DNA of 64,000 bases from Niastella sp. OAS944 (GCA_024809215.1 JANUBW010000010.1:186001-250000); one strand, 5' to 3'; shown: positions 9,469-18,694, counted from the first letter of the stretch. Notes: generated from the sequence alone by a model not told the origin. A program made the numbers and translations.

Positions 9469-10956
9469 ATGGCATATCCAGTCAAGGCGGTTTGCGAGGC
9501 AAAAGACATTAGAGCAAACGGCACAAGCATTATCTACATTCAATTCTATGCAAAGGATGGTAAACGAAGAATGAATACCGGCCTTTCTATTCCTCCTAAA
9601 TATTGGAACCAAAAACAACGCATCGTTACCGATAGGTTACCCATCGACTACGGCCTACATACTGAACTGAACAAAGAAATCACCAGGCAACTGAGGCTGA
9701 CCGAAGACTTAATAGAATGGGGTGAGCAGGAACATAAAACGCCTCTCGGTGTATTTGTCAAGGACACGTTTAGACCTGATCTCGATTTAAACCAGCTTAA
9801 ATTGGGTATATATTCAGGTGAGCGGTCATCCCCAACCAATCAAAGCAATGTATGCCATACCTGTAATATACTTCCGCAAATAGCGCCCTATAAAGCCATT
9901 ATTGTACGAACTGAATCGCCTCTCAAAGAGGGAATGATCTTTCCCAACCTTCCAGCAGATTCACCCAAAAATGGTCGCCCCTGGCCCAATGTATTCGATG
10001 AAATTAAACACTACATAAGAGACAAAACGGGAGATGTAGATCCTAAAACTCTTCAGGTGTATAAAAACATGGGCGAACATCTGAAGCAATTTGAAAAGCA
10101 CCGGCAGGAACCGGTCACCTTTCTTTCATTCGACTTCAATTTTTATGATCAATACAAAAAGTTTCTGACCTACGAATATGTACATACCCACCGAAAAGAA
10201 ATGATCAAGGGAATGAAGCGCAACAGCATTAGTAAGACCATTAAACAATTGCGGCTTTTTGTGCAGGACCGGGCAAAGCGAAAGATCATCCCTCCCATTG
10301 ATATGTCTGATTTTTCCGCACCGGAGGAAGAAACCGACGCTATCTATTTGAACTTCCAGGAAATTTCACAATTTTATTATTGTGACCTGAGTGAACATCC
10401 GCATCTTATTAATGATCAAAAGCTGTTTGTGCTTGCTTGTTTAACCGGTCTCCGGTTTTCAGATTTTTCCGAACTGGTTCCCGAGAGAGATTACCGCGAT
10501 GGTAAACTGTACAAAAAAACGGAGAAAGGAAACAAATGGGCAGTCGTTCCGCTACGCGATGAAGCGAAGGAAATTTTGCAATACTTCATCAACTTTGGAT
10601 TTCCTAAAACCTATAGCAGTACTTTTAATGAAAACATCAAGACTATTGGGAGACTCGCTAAACTTTCGCATCCTATTACTTTTTCTTATCAAAAGGGAGG
10701 TAAAACCATTGGGGAAACGCGTGAGAAGTGTGATTGGATTACTTCACATACGGGTCGCCGTTCATTTTGCACCAATGAATTTTTAGCTGGAACGCCGATC
10801 AAATTAATTATGAGTATTTCAGGTCATAAAAAGGAAAAAGATTTCTATAAATACATTCGAATAACCGCTGAAGAAGGTGCACAATTAATTAAAAAATTGT
10901 GGGAAGAGCGAGGAGGAATGCAGGCCTTCATTGCTGCGTTGCAAGTTGCATCCTGA
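9469..10956 (+). CDS. Tyrosine recombinase (phage-type integrase) of the island
   Basis: A 495-residue site-specific recombinase of the kind found on Bacteroidota conjugative and mobilisable elements. It has an N-terminal arm-binding domain, a SAM-like core-binding domain (about residues 175-290), then the catalytic domain with Arg in TGLRFSDF (about residue 326), a Lys-containing beta-hairpin (KTEKGNKW), HTGRRSF (the H-x-x-R pair, about 427), SGHK and the nucleophilic Tyr in DFYKYIR (about 460). All catalytic positions look intact. It lies just downstream of tRNA-Asp, with the island genes following, so it probably inserted the element there. Confidence 0.95.
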   Translation: MAYPVKAVCEAKDIRANGTSIIYIQFYAKDGKRRMNTGLSIPPKYWNQKQRIVTDRLPIDYGLHTELNKEITRQLRLTEDLIEWGEQEHKTPLGVFVKDTFRPDLDLNQLKLGIYSGERSSPTNQSNVCHTCNILPQIAPYKAIIVRTESPLKEGMIFPNLPADSPKNGRPWPNVFDEIKHYIRDKTGDVDPKTLQVYKNMGEHLKQFEKHRQEPVTFLSFDFNFYDQYKKFLTYEYVHTHRKEMIKGMKRNSISKTIKQLRLFVQDRAKRKIIPPIDMSDFSAPEEETDAIYLNFQEISQFYYCDLSEHPHLINDQKLFVLACLTGLRFSDFSELVPERDYRDGKLYKKTEKGNKWAVVPLRDEAKEILQYFINFGFPKTYSSTFNENIKTIGRLAKLSHPITFSYQKGGKTIGETREKCDWITSHTGRRSFCTNEFLAGTPIKLIMSISGHKKEKDFYKYIRITAEEGAQLIKKLWEERGGMQAFIAALQVAS

Positions 10957-10965
10957 AATGGAAAT

Positions 10966-11000
10966 AAAAAAAGGCCTTGTATAAAAAACAAGGTCTTTTT
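10966..11000. terminator. Bidirectional terminator between integrase and HTH gene
   Basis: An inverted repeat of AAAAAGGCCTTGT with ACAAGGTCTTTTT and a seven-base AT loop has A- and T-runs on both sides. It can end both the integrase transcript and the convergent minus-strand HTH transcript. Confidence 0.85.
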
Positions 11001-11041
11001 CCACATCTTCCCGTTAAAATTTTACAGCAATTATTTATCCA

Positions 11042-11356
11042 TCAAATGGGAAGTATCTTAATAATATCGTTATGCAAAAAATACACGCGTGATCGCATCC
11101 GGTACGGTTTAAGTTTGCCATGTTCAATCCAGTCATAAATGGTTTGCCTGGTCACACCAAACAACTGGCATACCTCCCTCATCTTATAAAGTGGCTTATA
11201 CGTTAGACCCGGGACATCTATTGCGGTTGTTGTTTTTACCTGCCCCTTTTGCAGCTTTGCAAGTTCCTCACGTATGATAAGACGGATTTGACCCCAAAAC
11301 TCTTCCTGCTCCATCGGTATCAAAACCGGTGTATTTGCATTATTTTCTTTCATCAC
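11042..11356 (-). CDS. HTH (MerR-like/excisionase-type) DNA-binding protein
   Basis: A 104-residue protein whose C-terminal half is a winged-helix HTH_17-type domain (KMREVCQLFGVTRQTIYDWIEHGKLKPYR), the fold used by excisionases and small element regulators. It is encoded convergently to the integrase. By position it probably controls excision directionality or element gene expression, which is inference. The N-terminal half is charged and unrecognised. Confidence 0.85.
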   Translation of the reverse strand: MMKENNANTPVLIPMEQEEFWGQIRLIIREELAKLQKGQVKTTTAIDVPGLTYKPLYKMREVCQLFGVTRQTIYDWIEHGKLKPYRMRSRVYFLHNDIIKILPI

Positions 11357-11378
11357 TTCTTACTTTATCACTTCTGCT

Positions 11379-11924
11379 TTAAATCGACTTCTTTAACCTT
11401 TCACGTACACCAGAAGAAACGAGTTCCGAAATCTGATGAACTTCATGCTCCATTATATCATCTGGATCATTGAATGTGGGTTGAAGTAAGTTTTGAATTT
11501 CGGCTTTTAAGGATTTGTCAAATTGAAGCAAATCGCTTTGAAGCTGGGTCCACATTATTGCTTTCGCAATTTTATGCCTCTGTAGGTAGTCGCGCACCTG
11601 ACAACTCGATTCAATCAAGGTCAGCTTTAGGCAATTGATAAACTCTTCCCTATTTGGATAGGCTTTGTAATGAAATGACAAAAAGTTGATGGCCTGTGAT
11701 GGATCAAGCGCTACTAACCGTTGAATAAACGCTTTATTATACTGGCGGGGATAAGGCAACTTCCGAAAATACAAGTACCAGTCATTTTCTGGTGGGCCGA
11801 TTTTATATTGAATATAAGGCTTGAAGTTTCCCCTTTCCTTAATAAAATAATAACGGCCAAATATATCTGAGCAAGCATTTCTTAAAAACATGTTATCCAT
11901 TATCATTTGCTTCCACTTTTTCAT
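11379..11924 (-). CDS. Unknown protein of the mobile element (RteC-like position)
   Basis: The frame is open from 11978, but the ATG at 11924 gives a better start; about 181 residues. It is mostly helical, with Tyr and Phe-rich central strands (WYLYFRKLPYPRQYNKAF) and a helical C-terminus. The position, just upstream of the excisionase-like gene, is where Bacteroides elements carry regulators such as RteC, but I see no decisive motif. Function unknown. It ends 22 bp before the HTH gene starts, so the two are likely cotranscribed. Confidence 0.65.
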   Translation of the reverse strand: MKKWKQMIMDNMFLRNACSDIFGRYYFIKERGNFKPYIQYKIGPPENDWYLYFRKLPYPRQYNKAFIQRLVALDPSQAINFLSFHYKAYPNREEFINCLKLTLIESSCQVRDYLQRHKIAKAIMWTQLQSDLLQFDKSLKAEIQNLLQPTFNDPDDIMEHEVHQISELVSSGVRERLKKSI

Positions 11925-12042
11925 ACTCAATCTATTTAGTAATGCAATATAATAGCGTAATAAGAGAATTTTTCCCATATGGGAAAATGTGTGAATTAAC
12001 AGCTACTCGGGAAATTACTTTTGGTTCTTAAAATGTGGTTGA

Positions 12043-12348
12043 ATGGATTTGAGTGCTTCGACGATAGTGTTGATGATTCCTGCTGAGGACTTAAACTTAA
12101 TAAAAACTCAACAACAGATTATTATCGACAGATTAAATGTACTGACTACTCAGCCAGTACAATATAAAACAGACATACCTGAAAATTATGTTACTGCTAT
12201 CGAATTTATGGACGCAGTACGAATTCGAAGATCAAAGTTTGATGAGCTTGTTGGTGCGAGCAAGATAAAAACAATTAAAAAGAAAAGGAAAATTTATGTG
12301 CCTGTTAGCGAGATAGAGCGATACTTTAAAGATCCATCTATTCAATAA
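12043..12348 (+). CDS. Small HTH/excisionase-like DNA-binding protein
   Basis: A 101-residue protein. After a short helical N-terminus (IKTQQQIIIDRL) it has a helix-turn-helix-like C-terminal half (EFMDAVRIRRSKFDELVGASKIKTIKKKRKIYVPVSEIERYF), similar in layout to the HTH_17 proteins of Bacteroidota mobile elements. It is divergent from the gene at 11924 and precedes the mobilisation region. Confidence 0.7.
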   Translation: MDLSASTIVLMIPAEDLNLIKTQQQIIIDRLNVLTTQPVQYKTDIPENYVTAIEFMDAVRIRRSKFDELVGASKIKTIKKKRKIYVPVSEIERYFKDPSIQ

Positions 12349-12377
12349 TATGCGCGTTAATTCTAAAGGGATTCGTA

Positions 12378-12500
12378 ATGAAAGATAAACTAATGATCAG
12401 TTTTTCCGGTGGATGAACAAGCGCCTTTATGACTTACTGGCTAGATCCGTGCCTGGACTGCGAAGGCGGTGGATGCGCTGAATCTTGCGAGGCGTTTTGA
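12378..12500 (+). pseudogene. Remnant of a PAPS-reductase/ATP-pyrophosphatase-like gene
   Basis: From the ATG at 12378 the frame reads MKDKLMISFSGG, a stop (TGA), then TSAFMTYWL. SFSGGRTSA is the P-loop of phosphoadenosine-phosphosulfate-reductase-like ATP pyrophosphatases common on phages and islands. The TGA replaces the expected Arg codon, a one-base CGA to TGA change. The similarity ends after about 20 codons and a second stop follows near 12500, so this is a short relic. Confidence 0.5.
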
Positions 12501-12547
12501 CTATGTTGAATGGGTTACGTACATGGAATATGTTTAAAAGATGATGT

Positions 12548-12781
12548 ATGACAAAGAACAATTTTTCAATTCGTTTAGGAAACAAGTTGTTAACGTTAGA
12601 AGATGATGGCCAGGCTGATGATGCGTTTAAAAAGGACTTTGTCGCTGTTAGCAAAACGAATCCCGCAAGTTTGCAAGAGTTCTTCGAGCGATTAGTTGAG
12701 TTGCAAAAGAGTACGAGGGATAAGAAAAGCAGAACTGTAAAGATCGGTAATGAAAAGCGAGGCAATAAAAAGATGCATTGA
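12548..12781 (+). CDS. Small basic protein of unknown function
   Basis: 77 residues, charged, with a Lys/Arg-rich C-terminus and no membrane segment or recognised motif. It ends 10 bp before the next gene and is probably cotranscribed with it. The coding character is plausible but short. Confidence 0.5.
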   Translation: MTKNNFSIRLGNKLLTLEDDGQADDAFKKDFVAVSKTNPASLQEFFERLVELQKSTRDKKSRTVKIGNEKRGNKKMH

Positions 12782-12791
12782 TTGATGTTTT

Positions 12792-13826
12792 ATGAGTTAC
12801 GATGAATGGAAATATAAGTTGAATATGGAGGTGAGTTCAGACGGTTGGAAATTCAACCGGACAATGCATTTTATCGATCTTAAGTCTGCTTTATATGCAT
12901 TGGTTGACTACGATCTGGATTGCTATTCTTCGAATGCTAAACATCTAAATATTCCACAAATAAAAAATGTATCTATTACTGATCGATATGGCATCAATAA
13001 ACTACTTGTTCAAATCGGCAGCAAAACTTTAGAGCAAGATGGAATAAATGTGTTTGGGCAGTTTTATATATTTCCAGAGGGCGTATTAGCGTTCGAGCAG
13101 GAAGCATCGGCTTCGCTGGCATCCCTTAAAGGTTATAGCTCCGAACACAATTATGTCTTAGCAGCTTATACTGTACAGGAACCAACCGACCTATTGTTGC
13201 CGAGTACTGGCTTAAAACTTATGCGCGAGGGTATTCCGTCATTTAAAAAGGAAAATCTGCCTTTTCAGCTTTCGTTTAACAATAAATTGTTTGTGAGCGA
13301 TGGCAAGATAAGAAGTAGGCAACTAGTAGACATCATTAACCAGGATGTTTTCCATTACAAGGATATTGTCGCGCCATTTCACGCTATGCTCAATATCACT
13401 TATGCTCGAATGGAAGAAAGTTTAGCGTGGGATAAAGGTTTCAATGGATATTTTTCCGGTATTCATTTAAGCGAAATAAAATCAGATGGCACAGGGTATA
13501 AAACATTTGCCGCAGTAAATTATCAACATACAACTTATCATCATCCTAAAGGCAAAACTGATGTTAATGGAGCGGTTCTTTCCATTCATTCGTCGTATCT
13601 CGACAGAATTGACTTGTCCCCTTTAAAACCGGTAGTGCCCGGTTTTGAATCGCGTAGGTTGCTAGCGCAAATGAATGCTAATATGACTGATATGGCGCCT
13701 GCAGCTGGTGTAAATACCATTTTAAAAAAAATTGAAAAGCAGGCTAATAAAAACAAAAGAGTTAATAAGGTTCGAGCATCAAGAAAGGGAATTTCTGTTT
13801 CAATCGGAAAAGGAAAAAGTATATGA
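12792..13826 (+). CDS. Unknown 344-residue protein of the mobile element
   Basis: No signal peptide and no recognised domain. The body looks globular and mixed alpha/beta; the C-terminus is strongly basic (repeated Lys/Arg from about residue 310). It lies between small element genes and the lyase-like gene. A DNA-associated role is possible from the basic tail, but this is a guess. Confidence 0.65.
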   Translation: MSYDEWKYKLNMEVSSDGWKFNRTMHFIDLKSALYALVDYDLDCYSSNAKHLNIPQIKNVSITDRYGINKLLVQIGSKTLEQDGINVFGQFYIFPEGVLAFEQEASASLASLKGYSSEHNYVLAAYTVQEPTDLLLPSTGLKLMREGIPSFKKENLPFQLSFNNKLFVSDGKIRSRQLVDIINQDVFHYKDIVAPFHAMLNITYARMEESLAWDKGFNGYFSGIHLSEIKSDGTGYKTFAAVNYQHTTYHHPKGKTDVNGAVLSIHSSYLDRIDLSPLKPVVPGFESRRLLAQMNANMTDMAPAAGVNTILKKIEKQANKNKRVNKVRASRKGISVSIGKGKSI

Positions 13827-13896
13827 TTAATGTTAAGGCTTGAGCAGTTATACATGTTAAAGCCTCGACCTTGAGAATGATATATAATTAAAACAA

Positions 13897-15252
13897 ATGG
13901 AGGGATTTGAAATGTTAGGAGGTAATAGATTAATGAAGAAAGTGAGAGGGAATTATCATGGCGAAGCCGTGGCCAAAGCGGTTGGATGTTATTTTCCTTT
14001 TTTTGAAAAAAATAGGTGGCCAACGAAAAGGCTACGGTTAATCGCCTTGTTTTTATTTGTGGTGTCTTTGTGTTCCTGTAGAAAAAAAGGCGCTGATTGT
14101 AGGCCCAAAAGCTTACCGCCTATCAACAAGATCGTCAATAACCAGGCTGTGGGCAGCCTTCTTTATTATGAAAATGCGGATTTGGGCTGGTTCAATAATT
14201 CTTACGCAAAACTTCAAGCAGCAGCTTACTATTCTATAACAGCTTCGACAATTCAACACTTCAGCGGTACAAAGTCTATACGTTTTGAATTGAGAAACAC
14301 CGATGCCGAAGTACAAGGTGGAACAAGAGCAGAACTTACGTTTCCGATGGCAACCAGTCCCAAACGCTGGTATTCATTTGCTTTGTATTTCCCTAGCTCC
14401 GATTATAAATTTGATCCTGAAGATGAAGTTGTCTCGCAATGGCACCAGGGCGGCAGCGTTACTTCACCACTTTGTCTGCGGACAAAATCTGACCATCTTT
14501 TTCTTAGGATACTTGGTGAAACCTGGGTTGATCTTGGTGCTTTGAACAAAGACACATGGCATACCTATATCATGCACGTCAATCACAGCGCCAGCTCTGA
14601 TGGGTTGATTGAAATATGGCGCGGCGCCCAAAAAATACTATATCGTAACGGTCCCAATGCTTATGCAATTAACAGTACATTTCATCTCCCTTTTTGGAAA
14701 ATTGGTATATACAAATCCAGTTGGAACGGTAGTCAAACTTCAGCGACTAGTAGACGCGTTCTTTACTTCGATGAAATTAAATTGGGAAATGAATATGCAA
14801 GTTATGAGGATATGTTCCCAACCGCCAGTATACCACCAGATGATGTAACCGACACAATAAATCAAGCAACACCATCAACCAGATCTACCGGGAACATGAT
14901 AACAGATTTTATTCTCGTTAACTCTGCTACAGAAAAAGATGTTTTGACAATTAGAGATGGTGACGTTATTAGTCTGAGTCGCCTTAATCTTACCAAAGCA
15001 AACATTCGAGCAAATACAACAACAACTGGGAGTATAAAATTTCAGTTAAGTGGTCAGCAAAGCAAGACTTCTATAGATAGCAACGCCCCCTATGCGCTAC
15101 ATGGGGATGATGGAAAAGGCAACTTCTATTATGGTAGTTGGAATCCTCCGGCTGTAGGAGTTTATTCTTTAACAGCAACGCCTTTCCAGTCAGATTACGC
15201 GAGAGGTTCCGCCGGAACTTCTAAAACAATCACTTTCACCATAAGCCGGTAA
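13897..15252 (+). CDS. Heparin-lyase-I-like polysaccharide lyase lipoprotein
   Basis: The ORF has 451 residues; the true start may be internal, since about 45 residues precede the hydrophobic segment. A signal with lipobox (VSLCSC) suggests export to a membrane. The mature N-terminal domain resembles the jelly-roll of PF14099-type lyases: GTRAELTF, RWYSFALYFPSS, EDEVVSQWHQGG, DTWHTYIMHVNHS, FWKIGIYKSSW and VLYFDEIKLG. A C-terminal beta-sandwich of about 120 residues follows. Such enzymes split uronic-acid polysaccharides. It is a metabolic gene embedded among mobilisation genes, i.e. likely cargo. Confidence 0.75.
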   Translation: MEGFEMLGGNRLMKKVRGNYHGEAVAKAVGCYFPFFEKNRWPTKRLRLIALFLFVVSLCSCRKKGADCRPKSLPPINKIVNNQAVGSLLYYENADLGWFNNSYAKLQAAAYYSITASTIQHFSGTKSIRFELRNTDAEVQGGTRAELTFPMATSPKRWYSFALYFPSSDYKFDPEDEVVSQWHQGGSVTSPLCLRTKSDHLFLRILGETWVDLGALNKDTWHTYIMHVNHSASSDGLIEIWRGAQKILYRNGPNAYAINSTFHLPFWKIGIYKSSWNGSQTSATSRRVLYFDEIKLGNEYASYEDMFPTASIPPDDVTDTINQATPSTRSTGNMITDFILVNSATEKDVLTIRDGDVISLSRLNLTKANIRANTTTTGSIKFQLSGQQSKTSIDSNAPYALHGDDGKGNFYYGSWNPPAVGVYSLTATPFQSDYARGSAGTSKTITFTISR

Positions 15253-15328
15253 TAAATAAATGTGAACGCTTATCCTTGTGTAAATGGCTTCTAAAACTCA
15301 AACATCTTAACTATAAAACTTTTGAAAC

Positions 15329-15736
15329 ATGGGAGAATACATAATGTTTACGAAAGAGCTTATTGATGAATTGGCAGTACAGGGCACCGATCTTAATTCA
15401 AAAATTTCCTTTGAAAATTATCTGATGAAATCAGGGTATACCCCATTAAGTACAAGACTGTTTTTGAAGGAAGAGCCATTAGAAATCATTAGACTGTCAA
15501 AACGAAACGGCCAAACTGTATTCAGAAATTTCGCGGATAAAAATGACAAAGGGACGCTTATGGACTTTATTAGAAACAGGTCGATGGAAGACGGGCGGGT
15601 GTGTCCAAACGCGAAGGTGCACACGTTCATGGCAGCAGTTGAAACAGCGACCAACTTTTTGCAAAAACATCCTGGACGCATCAAACCACGGGTTTTGCAA
15701 GAATTGGCAAGCAAAGTAGTCACTTACAAAATATAG
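15329..15736 (+). CDS. Unknown protein of the mobilisation region
   Basis: 135 residues from the first start; an ATG six codons in is equally good. A central stretch (TVFRNFADKNDKGTLMDFIRNR) loosely recalls the N-terminal part of primase/toprim-type element proteins, but no zinc ligands or toprim motif are visible. Its stop is 7 bp before the next start, implying a joint transcript. Function unknown. Confidence 0.55.
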   Translation: MGEYIMFTKELIDELAVQGTDLNSKISFENYLMKSGYTPLSTRLFLKEEPLEIIRLSKRNGQTVFRNFADKNDKGTLMDFIRNRSMEDGRVCPNAKVHTFMAAVETATNFLQKHPGRIKPRVLQELASKVVTYKI

Positions 15737-15742
15737 GATACG

Positions 15743-16216
15743 ATGGAACTGCCTGAATTCATTGAGAGGAATGTTACCGAATTTATGAAGCCAATACAGG
15801 ACGCCGGCTATACAAATCTGCCACGTGAAAAGTCAACCGGATCGCTCGAAGCTCAATTAAAATCCTATCTCCTTTTTGCCTTCCACGAGCAGGCCAGAGA
15901 TCGCGTGTCAATGGTTTGGTACGGTGAAGACCTCGAAAATTCGAATTTTAGTTTAACGATAACTACGACTTTCAACAGTGACCCTATACAGTTTACGTTT
16001 AAGGGAAAATTTGATCCGAAGTATGAATATCCGGCTGAACTTTCTGGACTACAAGTTAGCAAAGGCGATCACAACGCTTTTTATCCTTATAGCCGGAATG
16101 GAAAATTACCAGAACCCAAAGACGTGTATCAAGCTTCAATCCAGCCCTTGCAAATGAAATCAACTAAGTGCCCCAGACTGATAAAGAAATGGTTTGGCGG
16201 AAGCAGGAAACTTTAA
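15743..16216 (+). CDS. Unknown protein of the mobilisation region
   Basis: 157 residues, soluble, beta-rich middle (SNFSLTITTTFNS, IQFTFKGKF) and a basic C-terminus. No known family recognised. It is sandwiched between two other small unknown genes with gaps of 7 and 15 bp, so it belongs to a small operon ahead of the mobilisation genes. Confidence 0.6.
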   Translation: MELPEFIERNVTEFMKPIQDAGYTNLPREKSTGSLEAQLKSYLLFAFHEQARDRVSMVWYGEDLENSNFSLTITTTFNSDPIQFTFKGKFDPKYEYPAELSGLQVSKGDHNAFYPYSRNGKLPEPKDVYQASIQPLQMKSTKCPRLIKKWFGGSRKL

Positions 16217-16231
16217 TGCAATATATTTTCT

Positions 16232-16534
16232 ATGGCAGTATTTAAGAAAGACATTATCACATTCAGTAACGGGCGACAAATCAAAGTGCCGGGCGGAATA
16301 TTTACTATAATATCATCTCTTGAATTGGCTGACTATTATTCCAGGTTAGTCTTTTTCTATGATCACGACTCAAAAAACAATAAAGAAATTACCTCAGTTA
16401 AAAACATTTATAACTTAACTAAGGAAGAGCTTATTGAGGTTGCCGATTGTATGATTGCGCTTTGGATTGACCTAAAAGATAATGTTCGCAGGTACGGAGT
16501 AGACAATCCGGAAATATTCAATGTAAGGTTATAA
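16232..16534 (+). CDS. Small unknown protein of the mobilisation region
   Basis: 100 residues, soluble, with a helical C-terminal half (KEELIEVADCMIALWIDLKDNV). No recognised domain. It is the last gene of the small operon; the probable transfer origin follows. Confidence 0.55.
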   Translation: MAVFKKDIITFSNGRQIKVPGGIFTIISSLELADYYSRLVFFYDHDSKNNKEITSVKNIYNLTKEELIEVADCMIALWIDLKDNVRRYGVDNPEIFNVRL

Positions 16535-16559
16535 AATGGTATCGTTTTATGCACAGGTA

Positions 16560-16756
16560 AGCCTTGTAGGCACAGATTGAATATATAAGCTTTCTTAAAA
16601 AGCTCTATATCTACGGGGACATACCGGCGACTGTCGTTTGTCGCCAGCAAGATGTACCGTTGTATCACACAACGGGTTTTGGCTACTCACTCCGAAGTCG
16701 TGTAGCCATGAAAAAGACTGCTTCGGAACTCAGCAGTTAATACACTGAATCGGGAG
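16560..16756. other. Candidate origin of transfer (oriT)
   Basis: A non-coding stretch immediately upstream of the MobC-like and relaxase genes, packed with inverted repeats: GGCGAC/GTCGCC (16626-16645), CCGTTGT/ACAACGG (16657-16675), GGCTAC/GTAGCC (16681-16707) and CCGAAG/CTTCGG (16692-16726), the last two overlapping. Relaxases of this type nick next to such hairpins, usually adjacent to their own genes. The nick site itself cannot be fixed by eye. Confidence 0.55.
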
Positions 16757-16762
16757 GTGTCT

Positions 16763-17161
16763 ATGGGTAAATTTAAAAAAAAGACGGGTGAACCAAGAAA
16801 GTTTTGGTGTCATATTCGTCTTACTGAAGCTGAACATAATTTGTTGAACGAACGATTGAAGACGACAACGTTTCGCATGGTTAGTGAGTATGCAAGAAGT
16901 GCAATTTTCGACAAACCCATTACCATTCTAACACGCGATAAATCGCTGGATGAGCTTATGCAGATACTCATACAGCTACGTGTTGATCTTCACGCTTTAA
17001 GTAAAAATTTCAATCAGGTTGTAAAAAAGGTAAATACTATTCCCAAAACTGATGCAAATGTTTGGGTGCCCTATAGCTTAGAGATGCAGCAAGAGTTATT
17101 GAGACGCATTCAACAAATTCAGAACAAAATAGACTTGTTTTCAGATAAATGGTTACAATAA
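16763..17161 (+). CDS. MobC-like relaxosome accessory protein
   Basis: The ATG at 16763 is preceded by a good ribosome site (gggaggtg), better than the GTG two codons earlier. About 132 residues: an N-terminal ribbon-helix-helix-like region (FWCHIRLTEAEHNLLNERL) and a C-terminal helical stretch (LIQLRVDLHALSKNFNQVVKK) typical of plasmid mobilisation MobC/BmgB proteins that bind oriT and help the relaxase. It overlaps the relaxase start by 13 bp, which implies translational coupling. Confidence 0.85.
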   Translation: MGKFKKKTGEPRKFWCHIRLTEAEHNLLNERLKTTTFRMVSEYARSAIFDKPITILTRDKSLDELMQILIQLRVDLHALSKNFNQVVKKVNTIPKTDANVWVPYSLEMQQELLRRIQQIQNKIDLFSDKWLQ

Positions 17162-18657
17162 TTGGTAGTGGAGAAGTGATTAGAGGGGCAGTCTCATATA
17201 ATGAAAATAAAGTTAAAGATGGTGATGCAAAGCTTTTGGCTGCAGTCAGGTATCCCAAAGATTTGGGACAACTTTCATTTAAAGAAAAGTTGAATGTTTT
17301 GCAACGCCTAGCTGATTTGCGACCGTCAGTAGATCATCGATGTGTTCATATTTCTGTCAATTTTGATTCCTCTGATAATCTTTCCAACGAGCAACTCTTG
17401 GAAATCGCAGAAAGGTATATGGAAGGAATTGGTTTTGGCTACCAGCCGTATCTTGTATATAGTCATTTAGATGCTGCCCATCCTCATTTGCACATCGTCA
17501 GCACTCCGATAAAGGCCGATGGCGATCTGATCCGGCTGCATAACCTGGGCAAAACTACCTCTTCTATTGTTAGAGAAAAAATAGAACGCGATTTTAATTT
17601 GGTACGGGCAAAAGGCCGCAACAGTATTGACCGGGCGGTAATACGGCCAGCTGACTTGACAAAAGCGCAATATGGTAGGCGCCACACTAAAGCAGAAATC
17701 AGCAATGTTGTTCGGAGTGTGTTTCATCATTTCAAATACACTTCATTTGGAGAATTTAATGCAGTATTGAACGCATTTAATGTTACGGCTGATCCCGGCC
17801 AACCGGGAATGCGAATGCATGAATACGGTGGATTGCTTTACTTTTTATTAGACCCGGCAGGAAATAAAATTGGAAAAGGTATAAAAGCCAGCGCAATATT
17901 CGATGAGCCTACGACTAAAAAATTGAAGGAAAGGTTTGTAAAAAATGCCTTGAAAAAGGATGATTACAAGGGACGCGTATGCAGGGTTATTGATGATGTC
18001 TTAGCGAAGGGTGGTAGCGAAACGCAACTTTTAAATGAACTTGATAAATATGAAATTTCAGTAGTTGTTCGCAAGAATAAGGATGGAAGAACGTATGGAA
18101 TTACATATGTGGATCGAAAAACATTTCATGTTTTTAATGCGTCAGACTTAAAAAAATATCCTGGAGCAGTTCTGTTATCAAATCTGCTTCGGAAAAATGA
18201 CGACTCAAATAATTCAAAAAATAACCAAGTCATCACAGAAGCTCTTTCTTCAACAAAATTTGACGCCGGAATAAACTCCGTTATGGTACAATGGTTGAGT
18301 AAGGGATTGTTATTGAGCGCTGAACCAGTTGAGGGCGAAATTCCAAGCTATATTATGCGGCATTTAGCATCACCCATTACCCATGATTTCCTGTTACCAT
18401 ACAAGTTTGCACGATACCTGCATGTGAATGGTGTCTCCCCTGAACGAACTAAGTATTTACAAGACCAATTAAAGAATTCGTCGCCGGATTTGATATTATC
18501 AATTCTTAATGACGTGCACGATATAACCAGAGAGAAGGCGATTAGCCATCTCATTAAAATTGTTGATGATTGTTTTGAAGTAGCCGAAAGTGGTCGTTCA
18601 GTTTCGTCCGCTCTGTTACGAGAGGCAAAGAAGAAAAGTAGACGAAGACGTTACTAA
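17149..18657 (+). CDS. Relaxase/mobilisation nuclease (MobA-like, MOBP-type)
   Basis: A 502-residue relaxase. The N-terminal third has the nuclease motifs: GAVSYNENKV near residue 10 (the Tyr region), and the metal-binding triad HPHLHIV at about residue 111, with surrounding YLVYSHLDAAH. It would nick oriT and lead the strand into a recipient cell through a conjugation pore supplied in trans. The C-terminal 300 residues are less conserved. It overlaps the MobC-like gene and is followed 37 bp later by the coupling protein gene. Confidence 0.92.
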   Translation: MVTIIGSGEVIRGAVSYNENKVKDGDAKLLAAVRYPKDLGQLSFKEKLNVLQRLADLRPSVDHRCVHISVNFDSSDNLSNEQLLEIAERYMEGIGFGYQPYLVYSHLDAAHPHLHIVSTPIKADGDLIRLHNLGKTTSSIVREKIERDFNLVRAKGRNSIDRAVIRPADLTKAQYGRRHTKAEISNVVRSVFHHFKYTSFGEFNAVLNAFNVTADPGQPGMRMHEYGGLLYFLLDPAGNKIGKGIKASAIFDEPTTKKLKERFVKNALKKDDYKGRVCRVIDDVLAKGGSETQLLNELDKYEISVVVRKNKDGRTYGITYVDRKTFHVFNASDLKKYPGAVLLSNLLRKNDDSNNSKNNQVITEALSSTKFDAGINSVMVQWLSKGLLLSAEPVEGEIPSYIMRHLASPITHDFLLPYKFARYLHVNGVSPERTKYLQDQLKNSSPDLILSILNDVHDITREKAISHLIKIVDDCFEVAESGRSVSSALLREAKKKSRRRRY

Positions 18658-18694
18658 AGTAGAGTTGGCAATGTGAAAAAGAATGGAGGTGTAT

